From contig JAFEEG010000024.1 of NCBI GenBank assembly GCA_018241225.1, positions 1 to 64,000 of the forward strand: DNA of 64,000 bases. Reading direction: 5' to 3'. Both the position numbers and the translations under genes were made by a program. The number at the start of each line of letters is the position of its first letter. Positions within the stretch are counted from its first letter, which is position 1. This DNA comes from Pseudomonadota bacterium (GTDB lineage Bacteria; Pseudomonadota; Gammaproteobacteria; Burkholderiales; Burkholderiaceae_C). Under the pieces are notes generated by a model. That model was not told the DNA's origin, did no database searches, and worked only from the letters and a program-made list of their open reading frames with translations. This document shows positions 1 through 9,198 of this stretch, piece by piece.

Positions 1-17
1 ATTAACGGGACAGGACA

Positions 18-920
18 CTAGCGCAGCGCAAACTCCACCACCTGCTGCAGCACCCGTTCGTCCTGCAGCAGCTTGCGGTGCCCCAGGCCGTCGGTGGCCA
101 CCAGGCGGGCATTGGCGATGGCGTGGGTGAAGGCCTCGCCGTCCGCAAAGCGGTTCACCGCATCGCCCCGGTCATGCACCACCAGGGTGGGCACGCCGAT
201 GCGGGGGCCGACCGCGGCGGGCTCGAAGCCTGCCATCAGGATGCCTTCGCGCGCCTCGATGCGGCGCTGCATGGCGGCGCGAATGCCCTCGCGCAGGCCG
301 AACACATGGGCAAAGACGCGCGTGAATTCGAAAGGTGAGGCCGGCGGCGCCAGCAGCACCAGGCGCGGCGCGCCCAGGCCCCGGCTGGCGGCCTGCGCCA
401 GGGCGTTGGCCCCCATCGAGTGGGCCGCTGCCAGTTGCAGCGCGTGACCTTGCTGCTGCAGTCGCGCGCCCACGTACTCGATGGCGCGGGCGAATTGCGG
501 CAGGTTGCTGTGCGTTCCCGCGCTGCGGCCGTGCGCGGGCATCTCCACGATCACCGGCCGCAAGCCTCGGGCGATCAGGGCCTCGGCCAGCGGCCGCATC
601 TGGCCCGCGTGGCCACCCCAGCCGTGCACCAGCAGGGCCGTGGGTGCGCCGGGTGCGTCCGGTGCATCGACGGGCGAGTAGAGCGTCAAGCCGTCGGACT
701 CGAAGGGCCAGGACTCGATGCGCCAACGGCTCGGGTCCCAGGTGCTGGGCCCGCGCAGCCACCGCAGCGGCAGCGGGGTGGCGAACAGGCGATAGGCCGC
801 GCGCACCGCCAGTGCGGGCCACAGCCGCTGTGCGGCGGCCAGGCCGAGGCGGAACACGCGAACGCCCGGGCTCGCGTCGTAGTAGCGCGAGGCGGCGGCT
901 TGCAGGGCAGGTTGGGTCAT
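18..920 (-). CDS. alpha/beta hydrolase
   Basis: This 300-residue protein has the serine hydrolase fold. The oxyanion region HGWGG is near residue 99, the nucleophile elbow HSMGAN places the serine near residue 168, and HDRGD plus GLGH near the C terminus would supply the acid and histidine. No signal peptide is obvious, so it is probably cytoplasmic. The substrate is unknown. I start at the ATG at 920 because GGAG lies six bases upstream; a TTG two codons earlier is less likely. It follows the 39-aa gene (gap 21 bp) and probably shares its transcript, under the upstream TetR regulator. Confidence 0.85.
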   Translation of the reverse strand: MTQPALQAAASRYYDASPGVRVFRLGLAAAQRLWPALAVRAAYRLFATPLPLRWLRGPSTWDPSRWRIESWPFESDGLTLYSPVDAPDAPGAPTALLVHGWGGHAGQMRPLAEALIARGLRPVIVEMPAHGRSAGTHSNLPQFARAIEYVGARLQQQGHALQLAAAHSMGANALAQAASRGLGAPRLVLLAPPASPFEFTRVFAHVFGLREGIRAAMQRRIEAREGILMAGFEPAAVGPRIGVPTLVVHDRGDAVNRFADGEAFTHAIANARLVATDGLGHRKLLQDERVLQQVVEFALR

Positions 921-941
921 CGGCAACTCCGTTTGCAGGTT

Positions 942-1061
942 TCAGTAGAAGAACCAGTCCTCATTGCTGCGGGGCAGGTCGTCCAGCGTGCGGAACAGCA
1001 CGCGCAACACCGGCAGCACGACCAGCAACACGAAGACCAGCAGGCTCAGGTAGATCCACAT
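942..1061 (-). CDS. small single-pass membrane protein, 39 aa
   Basis: This short frame encodes 39 residues: a hydrophobic segment at about residues 3-23 followed by a charged tail ending in DWFFY. A good ribosome binding site (GAAAGGA, seven bases before the ATG at 1061) supports translation. It lies between a TetR gene and an alpha/beta hydrolase gene, directly behind a palindrome that resembles one at the tetR start. I do not recognise a family. The single membrane span and operon position suggest an accessory membrane peptide. The gene call rests on RBS, context and composition only. Confidence 0.6.
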   Translation of the reverse strand: MWIYLSLLVFVLLVVLPVLRVLFRTLDDLPRSNEDWFFY

Positions 1062-1075
1062 GGCGGCATCCTTTC

Positions 1076-1093
1076 TTCGCACGTTCGTGCGAA
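1076..1093. promoter_or_regulatory. candidate TetR operator (downstream site)
   Basis: TTCGCACG-TT-CGTGCGAA is a perfect inverted repeat with 8-bp arms. It lies 15 bp upstream of the 39-aa gene and resembles the palindrome at 1770-1787 in front of tetR. It probably controls the small gene and hydrolase. Assignment to the adjacent TetR protein is inference. Confidence 0.55.
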
Positions 1094-1155
1094 ATTGATC
1101 GAAGCAGAAACGAAGGGAAGGACATGCTCTTTCTTGGGAAGAGGGAGGGAGCGCC

Positions 1156-1758
1156 TCAGGCGCTGTAGCTTTTCGCCAGGCGCTGCCAGGTCGACACGGC
1201 GCGTTCGGCGGCGCGCGGGTCGCGCAGGAAGCGCGCGTCGTGCAGCAGGCCGATGGCCAGGCTGCTGACCTCGCTGACCAACTGCTCGGGGTCGGTGTCG
1301 GGCTTGAGGTGGCCGACCTCCACCGCCTGCGCCACGGTGCGGCGCAGCGCCGCGCGCCATCGCATGACTTCGGAGTGCAGCAGGTCGCGCAGTTCGCCCT
1401 CGCGGTCGTCCAGCTCGAAGGCGCCCGCGGTGTAGAGGCAGCCGGTGTGCACCTCGACATCGCGCATGCGCACGATCCAGCGCTGCATGATCTCGTCCAG
1501 CCGCGGCAGCCCCTTGGGCTTTTGCATGGCGGGCACGAACACGTCGGCCAGGAAACGCCGCCCGTACTCCTCGATCACCGCCTTCTGCAGCGCCTCGCGC
1601 GAGCCGACGCGCGAGAACACCCCGCTCTTGGACAGGCCGATGCGATCGGCCACCGCCTGCAGCGAGATGGATTCGAGCCCCTGGGCCGACGCCAGGTCGA
1701 GCGCGGCGCCGACGATGGCGGCGCGCGTGAGTTCGCTCTTCTGGGTCTTGGCGTCCAT
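1156..1758 (-). CDS. TetR/AcrR family transcriptional regulator
   Basis: The 200-residue protein has a TetR-type helix-turn-helix in residues about 10-60 (SISLQAVADRIGLSKSGVFS) and a variable C-terminal ligand-binding and dimerisation half containing HTGCLYTAGAFELDDREGE. It should bind DNA as a dimer and release it on binding a small molecule. Start chosen at the ATG at 1758. An 18-bp palindrome begins 11 bp upstream and a near copy lies in front of the next gene, so autoregulation together with control of the 39-aa gene and hydrolase is the simplest model. The effector is unknown. Confidence 0.88.
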   Translation of the reverse strand: MDAKTQKSELTRAAIVGAALDLASAQGLESISLQAVADRIGLSKSGVFSRVGSREALQKAVIEEYGRRFLADVFVPAMQKPKGLPRLDEIMQRWIVRMRDVEVHTGCLYTAGAFELDDREGELRDLLHSEVMRWRAALRRTVAQAVEVGHLKPDTDPEQLVSEVSSLAIGLLHDARFLRDPRAAERAVSTWQRLAKSYSA

Positions 1759-1769
1759 GGCGGCGCACT

Positions 1770-1787
1770 TTAGCACGCATGTGCGAA
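1770..1787. promoter_or_regulatory. candidate TetR operator (autoregulatory site)
   Basis: TTAGCACG-CA-TGTGCGAA is an imperfect palindrome that extends outward to CTTT...AAAG at 1768-1789. It agrees at 14 of 18 positions with the perfect repeat at 1076-1093. It sits immediately upstream of the tetR start, where binding would block its promoter or translation start. Confidence 0.55.
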
Positions 1788-1817
1788 AGTGCAATGGCCT
1801 AGGCAGAGCCAGGGTTT

Positions 1818-3215
<1,398 letters not shown>

Positions 3216-3225
3216 GCGCTTTCCT

Positions 3226-5097
3226 TCAAATCGCCGAGTCCCAAGGCGCGGACAGGCGAACGGCAGCGTTGATGATCCCCACCATCGAGTAGGTCTGCGG
3301 GAAGTTGCCCCACATCTCGCCGGTGACCGGATGCGTGTCTTCCGACAAGAGGCCCAGCGGATTGCGCGCCGCGAGCATGGTCTCGAAGATCTGGCGCGCC
3401 TCGGCCTTGCGGCCGATCTTGGCCAGCGCGTCGATGCGCCAGAAGGTGCAGATGTTGAAGGCTGTCTCGGGCTTGCCGAAGTCGTCCGCCGCTTCGTAGC
3501 GGCGCATGTAGGGTCCGTCGCAAAGTGTTTTCTCCATGGCGTCCACGGTCGAGATGAAGCGCGGGTCGCGCGCCTCGATCAGGCCCACTTCCACCATCAG
3601 CAGGATGCTGGCGTCCAGCTCGTTGCCGCCAAAGCTCTCGGCAAAGGCCTGGCGCTCCTCGCTCCAGGACTTGGCCAATATCTCCTCGCGCATGCGCGCC
3701 GCATGGCCATGCCAGTAGGCGGCGCGCTCGGGCTTGCCGATGGCGCGGGCGATCTTTGCCAGGCGGTCGCAGGCCGCCCAGCTCATGAGGGCCGAGCTGG
3801 TGTGCACGCGTGCGCGCGTGCGCAGTTCCCACATGCCGGCATCGGGCGTGCCGTAGACGCGAATGGCCTGCTCGCCCACGGCCTCGAGGTGCGGAAACTC
3901 CGCTTCCCCCGCGCGGCGCAGCAGCCGGTGGTCGTGAAAGGCCTGGGCCGCGCCCAGCACGATGTTGCCGTACACGTCGTGCTGGAAATGCTCCTGCGCC
4001 TGGTTGCCCACGCGCACCGGCCCCATGCCGCGGTAGCCGGGCAGGAAGTCGACCAGGAATTCGGGCAGGTGCCGTTCAAGGCCGATGCCGTACAGCGGCT
4101 GAATGTGCTCGCCGCGCGAGCCCACCACCACGTTGGTGAGCCAGCGCAGGTAGTCCTCCATGGTGCCCACTTCGCTCAGTGAGTTGAGCGCGCGCACCAC
4201 GAAGAAGGCGTCGCGCAGCCAGCAGTAGCGGTAGTCCCAGTTGCGCTGGCTGCCCGGCGCTTCCGGGATGCTCGTGGTCATGGCCGCGACGATGGCGCCC
4301 GTGTCCTCGTACAGCGACATCTTGAGCGTGATGGCCGCGCGGATCACCGCGTCCTGCCACTCGAAGGGAATGGCCAGCCGCTTGCTCCAGGTGCGCCAGT
4401 AGGAAATGGTCTCCTGCTCGAACTGGCGTACCGTGTCGGCGATGCCGTCGGTCAGGGTCTCGTCGGCGCCGAGAATGAAGTGGTAGTCGCGCGCCATCAC
4501 GAAGGGCTGGCGCGACAGGATGTGCGACACCGGCGCATCGGTGGTCAGGCGCAGGGTGGTGTCGGGCCCCACGTAGCGGATGTGGTTGCTGCCCCGCGTG
4601 ATGCTCGGCTTGGTCTCGCCCCATTGGAAGCGCGGGTCGAGCGAGATGCGGATGCGCGGCGCACCTGCGATCGGCCGAACCCGTCGCACGATGCTCAAGG
4701 GTCGGAAGTAGCGCGAGCGGCTGAAGAAGCGCGGCGCGAAGTCGGTGATCTCGATGCCCTGGCCCTTGCTGTCGTACAGGCGAGTGCGCAGCACGGCGGT
4801 GTTGGGCTCGTACTGCTGCTCGGAGGTGGCGAAGTCCTCCAGCTCGATGGCCCAGGCGCTGCCGTTGTCGCTCGAATCGAGCAGGGCGTTGAATACCGGC
4901 TCGCCATCGAAGCGGGGCAGGCAGCTCCATACGATGCGTGCGCGCTGGTCGACCAACGCGCTGAAGGCGCAGTTGCCGATGACCCCTAGCGACAGCGAGG
5001 CCGGCGCCGCCGCTGCGAACTCGGGCGGCGCTTCGGCGGGCGTGGCGATGGTGGCTTCGTCGATCAGGGCCTTGTTCGCCTCGTTGTTGTCCGTCAT
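3226..5097 (-). CDS. glycoside hydrolase family 15 protein (glucoamylase/trehalase-like)
   Basis: The 623-residue protein matches the GH15 family found beside otsA/otsB in many Proteobacteria. Residues about 40-260 form the beta-sandwich N-terminal domain (LGVIGNCAFSALVDQRARIV). The (alpha/alpha)6 catalytic domain follows, with the strongly conserved NWDYRYCWLRDAFF. Family members include glucoamylases and trehalases, so it may hydrolyse trehalose or an alpha-glucan; substrate cannot be told from sequence alone. There is no signal peptide, so it is probably cytoplasmic. The ATG at 5097 overlaps the otsB stop (ATGA), indicating translational coupling. Confidence 0.9.
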   Translation of the reverse strand: MTDNNEANKALIDEATIATPAEAPPEFAAAAPASLSLGVIGNCAFSALVDQRARIVWSCLPRFDGEPVFNALLDSSDNGSAWAIELEDFATSEQQYEPNTAVLRTRLYDSKGQGIEITDFAPRFFSRSRYFRPLSIVRRVRPIAGAPRIRISLDPRFQWGETKPSITRGSNHIRYVGPDTTLRLTTDAPVSHILSRQPFVMARDYHFILGADETLTDGIADTVRQFEQETISYWRTWSKRLAIPFEWQDAVIRAAITLKMSLYEDTGAIVAAMTTSIPEAPGSQRNWDYRYCWLRDAFFVVRALNSLSEVGTMEDYLRWLTNVVVGSRGEHIQPLYGIGLERHLPEFLVDFLPGYRGMGPVRVGNQAQEHFQHDVYGNIVLGAAQAFHDHRLLRRAGEAEFPHLEAVGEQAIRVYGTPDAGMWELRTRARVHTSSALMSWAACDRLAKIARAIGKPERAAYWHGHAARMREEILAKSWSEERQAFAESFGGNELDASILLMVEVGLIEARDPRFISTVDAMEKTLCDGPYMRRYEAADDFGKPETAFNICTFWRIDALAKIGRKAEARQIFETMLAARNPLGLLSEDTHPVTGEMWGNFPQTYSMVGIINAAVRLSAPWDSAI

Positions 5098-5873
5098 GCG
5101 GGCCTCCTGGGCTCGTTCGTGCTGATGTTGCCGGCGGGCGTTGGAAGGGGCTGCGAGCCGCGTGCGTTGGCCAGCCACTCGAAGACGGCCAGTGGCGATT
5201 CGAGCCGGTGCTGCGCCAGGCTGGGGCCGGCGCCGACCTTGATGGCCACGCCGCCGCGCGGTTGCACCACGGCAAAGCCGCTTTCGTCGGTGGTGTCGTC
5301 GCCCGCGAAAACCGGAACGCGGCCGGCAAAGGGCTGCTCGCGCATGAACTCGTCGATGGCGACGCCCTTGTTCACGCCCGCGGGCTTGACCTCGAACACG
5401 GCCTTGCCGTGCAGCAGCTCCAGCCGCGGCTCCTTGGCGATGATGCCCAGCATGGCATTGCGGCACAGCGATTCGAGCTGCGGCGCGCGTCGGTAGTGCA
5501 GCGCGACGGCGGCATGCTTGCGCTCGACCAGCAGGTCGGGGTAGTTGCCGGCCAGGTGGTTGGCCACGTCCAGCACCGCCTGCAGGTCGGGCGGCGACTG
5601 CTCGCGCATGTTGCCGCTCGCGTCGCGGCGCTGCACGCCGTGCTCGCCGGCGGCAGGCAGGCGCAAGGGGGCGAGGAATCGGTCGAGCACATCGATCTGG
5701 CGGCCCGAGACGACGGCCAGCGCGCCGCCGAGCCAGGCGTGCAGGTGGGTGAGCAGCGCGACCAGGCCTTGCGGCACCTCGATCGCTTCAGGCGTCTCGG
5801 CGATGCCGACCAGGGTGCCGTCGAAGTCCAGAAACAGCGCGGCGTCGGAGCCTAGGCGTGGGGGCATCTGCAT
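5094..5873 (-). CDS. otsB: trehalose-6-phosphate phosphatase
   Basis: OtsB removes phosphate from trehalose-6-phosphate. HAD-superfamily motifs are visible: LFLDFDGTL near the N terminus (nucleophile Asp), VSGRQ, and GDDTTDE near residue 185 for magnesium binding. The ATG at 5873 gives 259 residues and has AAGG nine bases upstream; a TTG at 5918 would add 15 residues lacking family similarity. It is the first gene of the trehalose operon and overlaps the GH15 gene by four bases. The promoter must lie in the 48-bp gap to cca or inside cca. Confidence 0.94.
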   Translation of the reverse strand: MQMPPRLGSDAALFLDFDGTLVGIAETPEAIEVPQGLVALLTHLHAWLGGALAVVSGRQIDVLDRFLAPLRLPAAGEHGVQRRDASGNMREQSPPDLQAVLDVANHLAGNYPDLLVERKHAAVALHYRRAPQLESLCRNAMLGIIAKEPRLELLHGKAVFEVKPAGVNKGVAIDEFMREQPFAGRVPVFAGDDTTDESGFAVVQPRGGVAIKVGAGPSLAQHRLESPLAVFEWLANARGSQPLPTPAGNISTNEPRRPA

Positions 5874-5921
5874 CGCCACAAACCTTAGCAGACTCGCGCT
5901 GCATGCCGCGTCGGCCAATAC

Positions 5922-7199
5922 CTACGAAGTCGATGGGGCTTCGGAGTTTTGCGCCAGTGCGTGCGCCACGGCCTGCGCGCGTGCGCGGCTGATGGCCGCG
6001 CCGATCTCCGGCCCCTTGGCGCCGCGCTGCAGCGCGGCTTGCGCAATGGGCTCGGTGGCCACGGCAAGCGCCGCTTGCAGCGCAAGCAGGAGGCGCTGGC
6101 GCGCCGGGTAGGGCTGGTCGTGCAGGCCCAGCCGCCCGCGCGCATCGCACTCGCAGGCCAGCAGCGCCTGCTCGAAACGCTCGGGCTTGCGGATGGCATC
6201 GCAGCGCTCCAGCAGGCGCAGCACCGCATCGGCGTTGAGGTCGGCGCTGCGGTGGATATTGCCGTGCTCGCGCGCCACCACGTCGGCCAGTTCGCGGATG
6301 TCCACCGGCACGCGCCAGCGTTCGCACACCTGCTTGAGCAGCTTCGCACTGCGCTGCTCGTGGCCGATGTGGCGCGGCAGCACGTCTTGCGGGGTGGTGC
6401 CCTTGCCCAGGTCGTGCGTGAGGCAGGCAAAGCGCACCGGCAGCGGGGCCTGCAGTTGCGCCGACATGTCCAGCACCATCATGAGGTGCACGCCGGTATC
6501 GATCTCCGGGTGGTGCGCCTGCGGTTGCGGCACGCCCCACAGCCGGTCGACTTCGGGCAGCAGCACCTTCAGCGCGCCGCACTCGCGCAGCACCTCGAAC
6601 ATGCGCGAGGGCTTGTCTTCCATCAAGCCGCGCGCGAGCTCCTGCCACACGCGCTCGGGCACCAGCGCATCGGCTTCGCCGTCCTGCACCATGCGGCGCA
6701 TCAGCTCCATGGTTTCGGGCGCCACGGAAAATTCTGCAAAGCGCGCGGCAAAGCGGGCCAGGCGCAGGATGCGCACCGGGTCTTCGCGAAACGCATCGGT
6801 CACGTGGCGAAGCACCTTGGTGCGCAGGTCCGCAAGTCCGCCGTAGGGGTCGATCAGGTCCGTGTCGTCGAAGCGCTCCTTGTCGGCCAGTGCCTGCGCC
6901 ACGGCAATCGCGTTGATGCTCAGGTCGCGCCTGGCCAGGTCTTCTTCCAGCGTCACGCCCGGGTCGGCATGGACCACGAAGCCGCGGTAGCCCGGCGCGC
7001 TCTTTCGCTCGGTGCGTGCCAGCGCATATTCCTCGCGCGTTTCGGGGTGCAGGAATACCGGAAAGTCGCGGCCCACCGGCAGGTAGCCCTGCCGGGTCAT
7101 TTCTTCGGGGCTGGCGCCCACCACGACCCAGTCGCGGTCGGAGCCGGGCAAGCCCAACAAGCGGTCGCGCACCGCGCCGCCCACCAAGTACGTTTGCAT
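5922..7199 (-). CDS. cca: multifunctional CCA tRNA nucleotidyltransferase
   Basis: Adds or repairs the 3' CCA end of tRNAs. At 425 residues it resembles the long proteobacterial class II enzyme. The N terminus MQTYLVGGAVRDRLLG is the nucleotidyltransferase signature; RRDLSINAIA and DPYGGLADL follow. A C-terminal HD phosphohydrolase domain is indicated by HHPEIDTGVH and CLTHDLGKG. The ATG at 7199 is chosen because it begins exactly at the conserved N terminus; upstream in-frame codons would add an unrelated extension. It lies just upstream of otsB with a 48-bp gap. Confidence 0.95.
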   Translation of the reverse strand: MQTYLVGGAVRDRLLGLPGSDRDWVVVGASPEEMTRQGYLPVGRDFPVFLHPETREEYALARTERKSAPGYRGFVVHADPGVTLEEDLARRDLSINAIAVAQALADKERFDDTDLIDPYGGLADLRTKVLRHVTDAFREDPVRILRLARFAARFAEFSVAPETMELMRRMVQDGEADALVPERVWQELARGLMEDKPSRMFEVLRECGALKVLLPEVDRLWGVPQPQAHHPEIDTGVHLMMVLDMSAQLQAPLPVRFACLTHDLGKGTTPQDVLPRHIGHEQRSAKLLKQVCERWRVPVDIRELADVVAREHGNIHRSADLNADAVLRLLERCDAIRKPERFEQALLACECDARGRLGLHDQPYPARQRLLLALQAALAVATEPIAQAALQRGAKGPEIGAAISRARAQAVAHALAQNSEAPSTS

Positions 7200-7261
7200 G
7201 ATGCGCCCGAGTGTAGGGGTGTGTGTCCCTCGGATGACAGGTCCTGCGGAACTCGCGCAGT

Positions 7262-7277
7262 GTGCGAGCGCTCGCAC
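7262..7277. promoter_or_regulatory. 16-bp perfect palindrome upstream of OmpW-like gene
   Basis: GTGCGAGCGCTCGCAC is self-complementary and lies 35 bp before the TTG start of the outer-membrane protein gene, in the 113-bp gap between cca and this gene. It could be an operator or the base of a 5'-UTR hairpin. No local regulator is an obvious partner. Confidence 0.35.
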
Positions 7278-7312
7278 TGGGGCACTTCAACTCAACAACA
7301 ACGGAGAATTTC

Positions 7313-8068
7313 TTGAAGAAGATCGCAAGAATCAACAAGACCAGGACGATGCAAGCCGCGGTGGCCACGGCCCTGCTGGCCGGTGGCGGCAGTGCCATGG
7401 CGCAGCAGGCCGGCGACTGGGTGCTTGGCGCAGGCTGGCTGCATTTCGCGCCTCAGGATTCGAGCCAGGGCCTGAACCTGACTTCGCCGGTGAACATGCA
7501 TGTGCCGGGCTCGGACGCCACGGTCAGCAGCTCGGACACGCTGGGCCTGTCGGCCGCGTATTTCCTCGACAGCCACTGGGCCGTCGAAGGCGTGGTGGGC
7601 GTGCCGCCCAAGTTCAAGCTCGAAGGCGCCGGCACGCTGGGCCCCATCGGCGAACTCGGCGAAGCGCGCCAGTGGAGCCCCACGCTGCTGGGCAAGTACT
7701 ACTTCAACGACGGCAATGCCGCCTTCCGTCCGTACGTGGGCGCGGGCCTGACCTACGTCTGGTACACCGACGTGCAGATGACGCCCGGCATGCAGAACGC
7801 CATGGGCGGCCTGCTGCGGCGCCCGCCGGGCTCCACCGTGACCACGGCCAAGCTCGACAGCTCGTTCGCACCGGTGTTCAACATCGGCGCGGCCTACCAG
7901 TTCGACAAGCACTGGGGCGTGTCGGCCTCGGTGTCCTATATCCCGTTGAAGACCACGGCCAAGCTCACCACCACCAGCGCAAGCACCGGCGCGCAGCTGG
8001 GCACCAGCGAAGCCAGCCTGAAGATCAACCCGATCGTGCCTTACGTGGCCGTGACGTACCGCTTCTGA
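7313..8068 (+). CDS. OmpW family outer membrane protein
   Basis: The 251-residue precursor begins with a basic stretch and a hydrophobic signal peptide ending AMA at about residue 30. The mature part alternates like an eight-stranded barrel: GLSAAYFLDSHWAVEGVVG, GKYYFNDGNAAFRPYVGAGL, NIGAAYQFDKHWGVSASVSY, and a C-terminal strand ending YVAVTYRF with the terminal Phe typical of outer-membrane proteins. OmpW proteins form narrow channels for small hydrophobic molecules. The start is a TTG at 7313 preceded by GGAG at a six-base spacing. Its last 44 bases overlap the convergent gntR gene. Confidence 0.9.
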   Translation: MKKIARINKTRTMQAAVATALLAGGGSAMAQQAGDWVLGAGWLHFAPQDSSQGLNLTSPVNMHVPGSDATVSSSDTLGLSAAYFLDSHWAVEGVVGVPPKFKLEGAGTLGPIGELGEARQWSPTLLGKYYFNDGNAAFRPYVGAGLTYVWYTDVQMTPGMQNAMGGLLRRPPGSTVTTAKLDSSFAPVFNIGAAYQFDKHWGVSASVSYIPLKTTAKLTTTSASTGAQLGTSEASLKINPIVPYVAVTYRF

Positions 8069-8879
8069 GCGTTGCCGTCGTTGCCTGCACCGCCGCCGCC
8101 TCGCGCGCCGGTGCGGGCGAGGTGGACGCGAGGATCTGCGCCAGGTCGTTCTCGCGTTCGGCCCGGGCGCCGGCAATCACCCGCTGCTCCAGCTCGTCCA
8201 GGTGCTCCATGGCCAGGTCCAGCGCGCGTTGCAGTGACGGGCCGGCCAGCGCATCGATGATCTCCTCGTGCTCGCGCGGCGCGCAGCTGGCCGCTTCCAC
8301 GCTGTCGAACAACGCCTTGTACAGCTCGGTGTTGCTCACCAGCCGCTGGATGTAGGTGAGCAGCTCTTCGCTGCCGGCCGTCTGCGCCAGCAGCAGGTGA
8401 AAGTCCCCGGCCAGGCGAAACGCGTCTTCGCGCCTGCCTTCCTTGAATGCCTTCTGCTCGGCCTGCACGTGCTTGTGCAGCGCGGCGCTCTGCTCGCGCG
8501 TGAGGCGGCCCCACAGCGTGCTGATCAGCCCTGCCTCGACGATGCGGCGCGCGCGGTAGATGCCGCGCATGTCTTCTTCCGACGGGTTGGGCACGAACGC
8601 ACCGCGGTTGTGCTCCAGCACCAGCCGCTTTTCCGCGCCCATGCGCGTGAGCACCTTGCGCACCGCGCCACGCGTGCAGCCCAGGGCCTCGGCCAGCGCG
8701 CGCTCGCGCAGCGGCGCGCCGGGGCGCAGCTTGCCGCTGAGCAGCGCCCGGGACACCGCCTCGTAGACGCGCTGGTCCACCTCCGTGCCGTTGGCGGCCG
8801 GCGATGCGTCGGGATCTTCCGCGGCGCGGCGGCGGGTTGGGGCGGGACTGGAGGGGCGGCGACCGGTGGCTGTGGACAT
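8025..8879 (-). CDS. GntR family (FadR/FCD) transcriptional regulator
   Basis: The 284-residue protein has a disordered Ala/Pro/Arg-rich N terminus (to about 33), a winged helix (residues 35-100, LRERALAEALGCTRGAVRKV) and a C-terminal FCD effector domain. The FCD metal-site pattern is visible: DFH in LAGDFHLLLAQ, REHEEII, and MEHLDELEQ. It is divergent from the DUF3311-symporter-amidohydrolase operon, with two GGTTAACC palindromes between, so it is likely that operon's repressor. Its C-terminal 44 bases overlap the convergent OmpW-like gene. The ligand is unknown, probably the transported substrate. Confidence 0.9.
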   Translation of the reverse strand: MSTATGRRPSSPAPTRRRAAEDPDASPAANGTEVDQRVYEAVSRALLSGKLRPGAPLRERALAEALGCTRGAVRKVLTRMGAEKRLVLEHNRGAFVPNPSEEDMRGIYRARRIVEAGLISTLWGRLTREQSAALHKHVQAEQKAFKEGRREDAFRLAGDFHLLLAQTAGSEELLTYIQRLVSNTELYKALFDSVEAASCAPREHEEIIDALAGPSLQRALDLAMEHLDELEQRVIAGARAERENDLAQILASTSPAPAREAAAVQATTATLRSGTSRPRKARSG

Positions 8880-8942
8880 GAGGCTGGATGGAAAAAACGC
8901 CGCACATGTTAGGGCCGCGCCCGGTTCTTGTGGAAACCCCTG

Positions 8943-8958
8943 TTTTGGTTAACCAAAA
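8943..8958. promoter_or_regulatory. GntR-type operator, site 1
   Basis: TTTTGGTTAACCAAAA is a perfect 16-bp palindrome whose core GGT-TA-ACC fits the FadR-subfamily pattern (GT...AC half-sites). It overlaps a possible -35 element of the downstream operon: TTTTGG, 17 bp, TATGGT. Confidence 0.62.
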
Positions 8959-8964
8959 AGTCGT

Positions 8965-8980
8965 GTATGGTTAACCAAAC
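8965..8980. promoter_or_regulatory. GntR-type operator, site 2
   Basis: GTATGGTTAACCAAAC repeats the core of site 1, with one mismatched pair. Its centre is 22 bp from that of site 1, about two helical turns, so both dimers could bind the same DNA face. It overlaps the possible -10 TATGGT and lies just before the GGGAG ribosome site of the DUF3311 gene. Confidence 0.6.
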
Positions 8981-8997
8981 AACTCGGGAGCTATCCC

Positions 8998-9198
8998 ATG
9001 AAATCCATCAGGTGGCTGGCGGCATTGCCGGTTATTGCTTTCTTCAGCGGCGGCTGGCTGTCGGGCCATGCGCCGACGTTCGTGCTGGGCCTGCCCTTTC
9101 TCATGGCCTGGAACGTGTCCTGGCTGGTGCTCACCTCGCTGATCCTGCTGGTCATCGACCGCAGCGAGCGCATCGAAGACGACGAGGATCTGCAATGA
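8998..9198 (+). CDS. DUF3311 family small membrane protein
   Basis: This 66-residue protein has two predicted membrane spans (about residues 5-22 and 28-54, including FLMAWNVSWLVLTSLILLVI) and an acidic tail. DUF3311 proteins are regularly encoded immediately before sodium:solute symporters and are thought to act as small partner subunits. The ribosome site GGGAG is well placed before the ATG at 8998. The stop overlaps the start of the symporter gene (ATGA), so the two are translationally coupled. It is the first gene of the GntR-controlled operon. Confidence 0.87.
   Translation: MKSIRWLAALPVIAFFSGGWLSGHAPTFVLGLPFLMAWNVSWLVLTSLILLVIDRSERIEDDEDLQ

Noticed and set aside
8928..9194. Extended N terminus of the sodium symporter into the GntR operator region
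   Set aside because: The region encodes the DUF3311 protein in another frame and the operators; the symporter starts at 9195.
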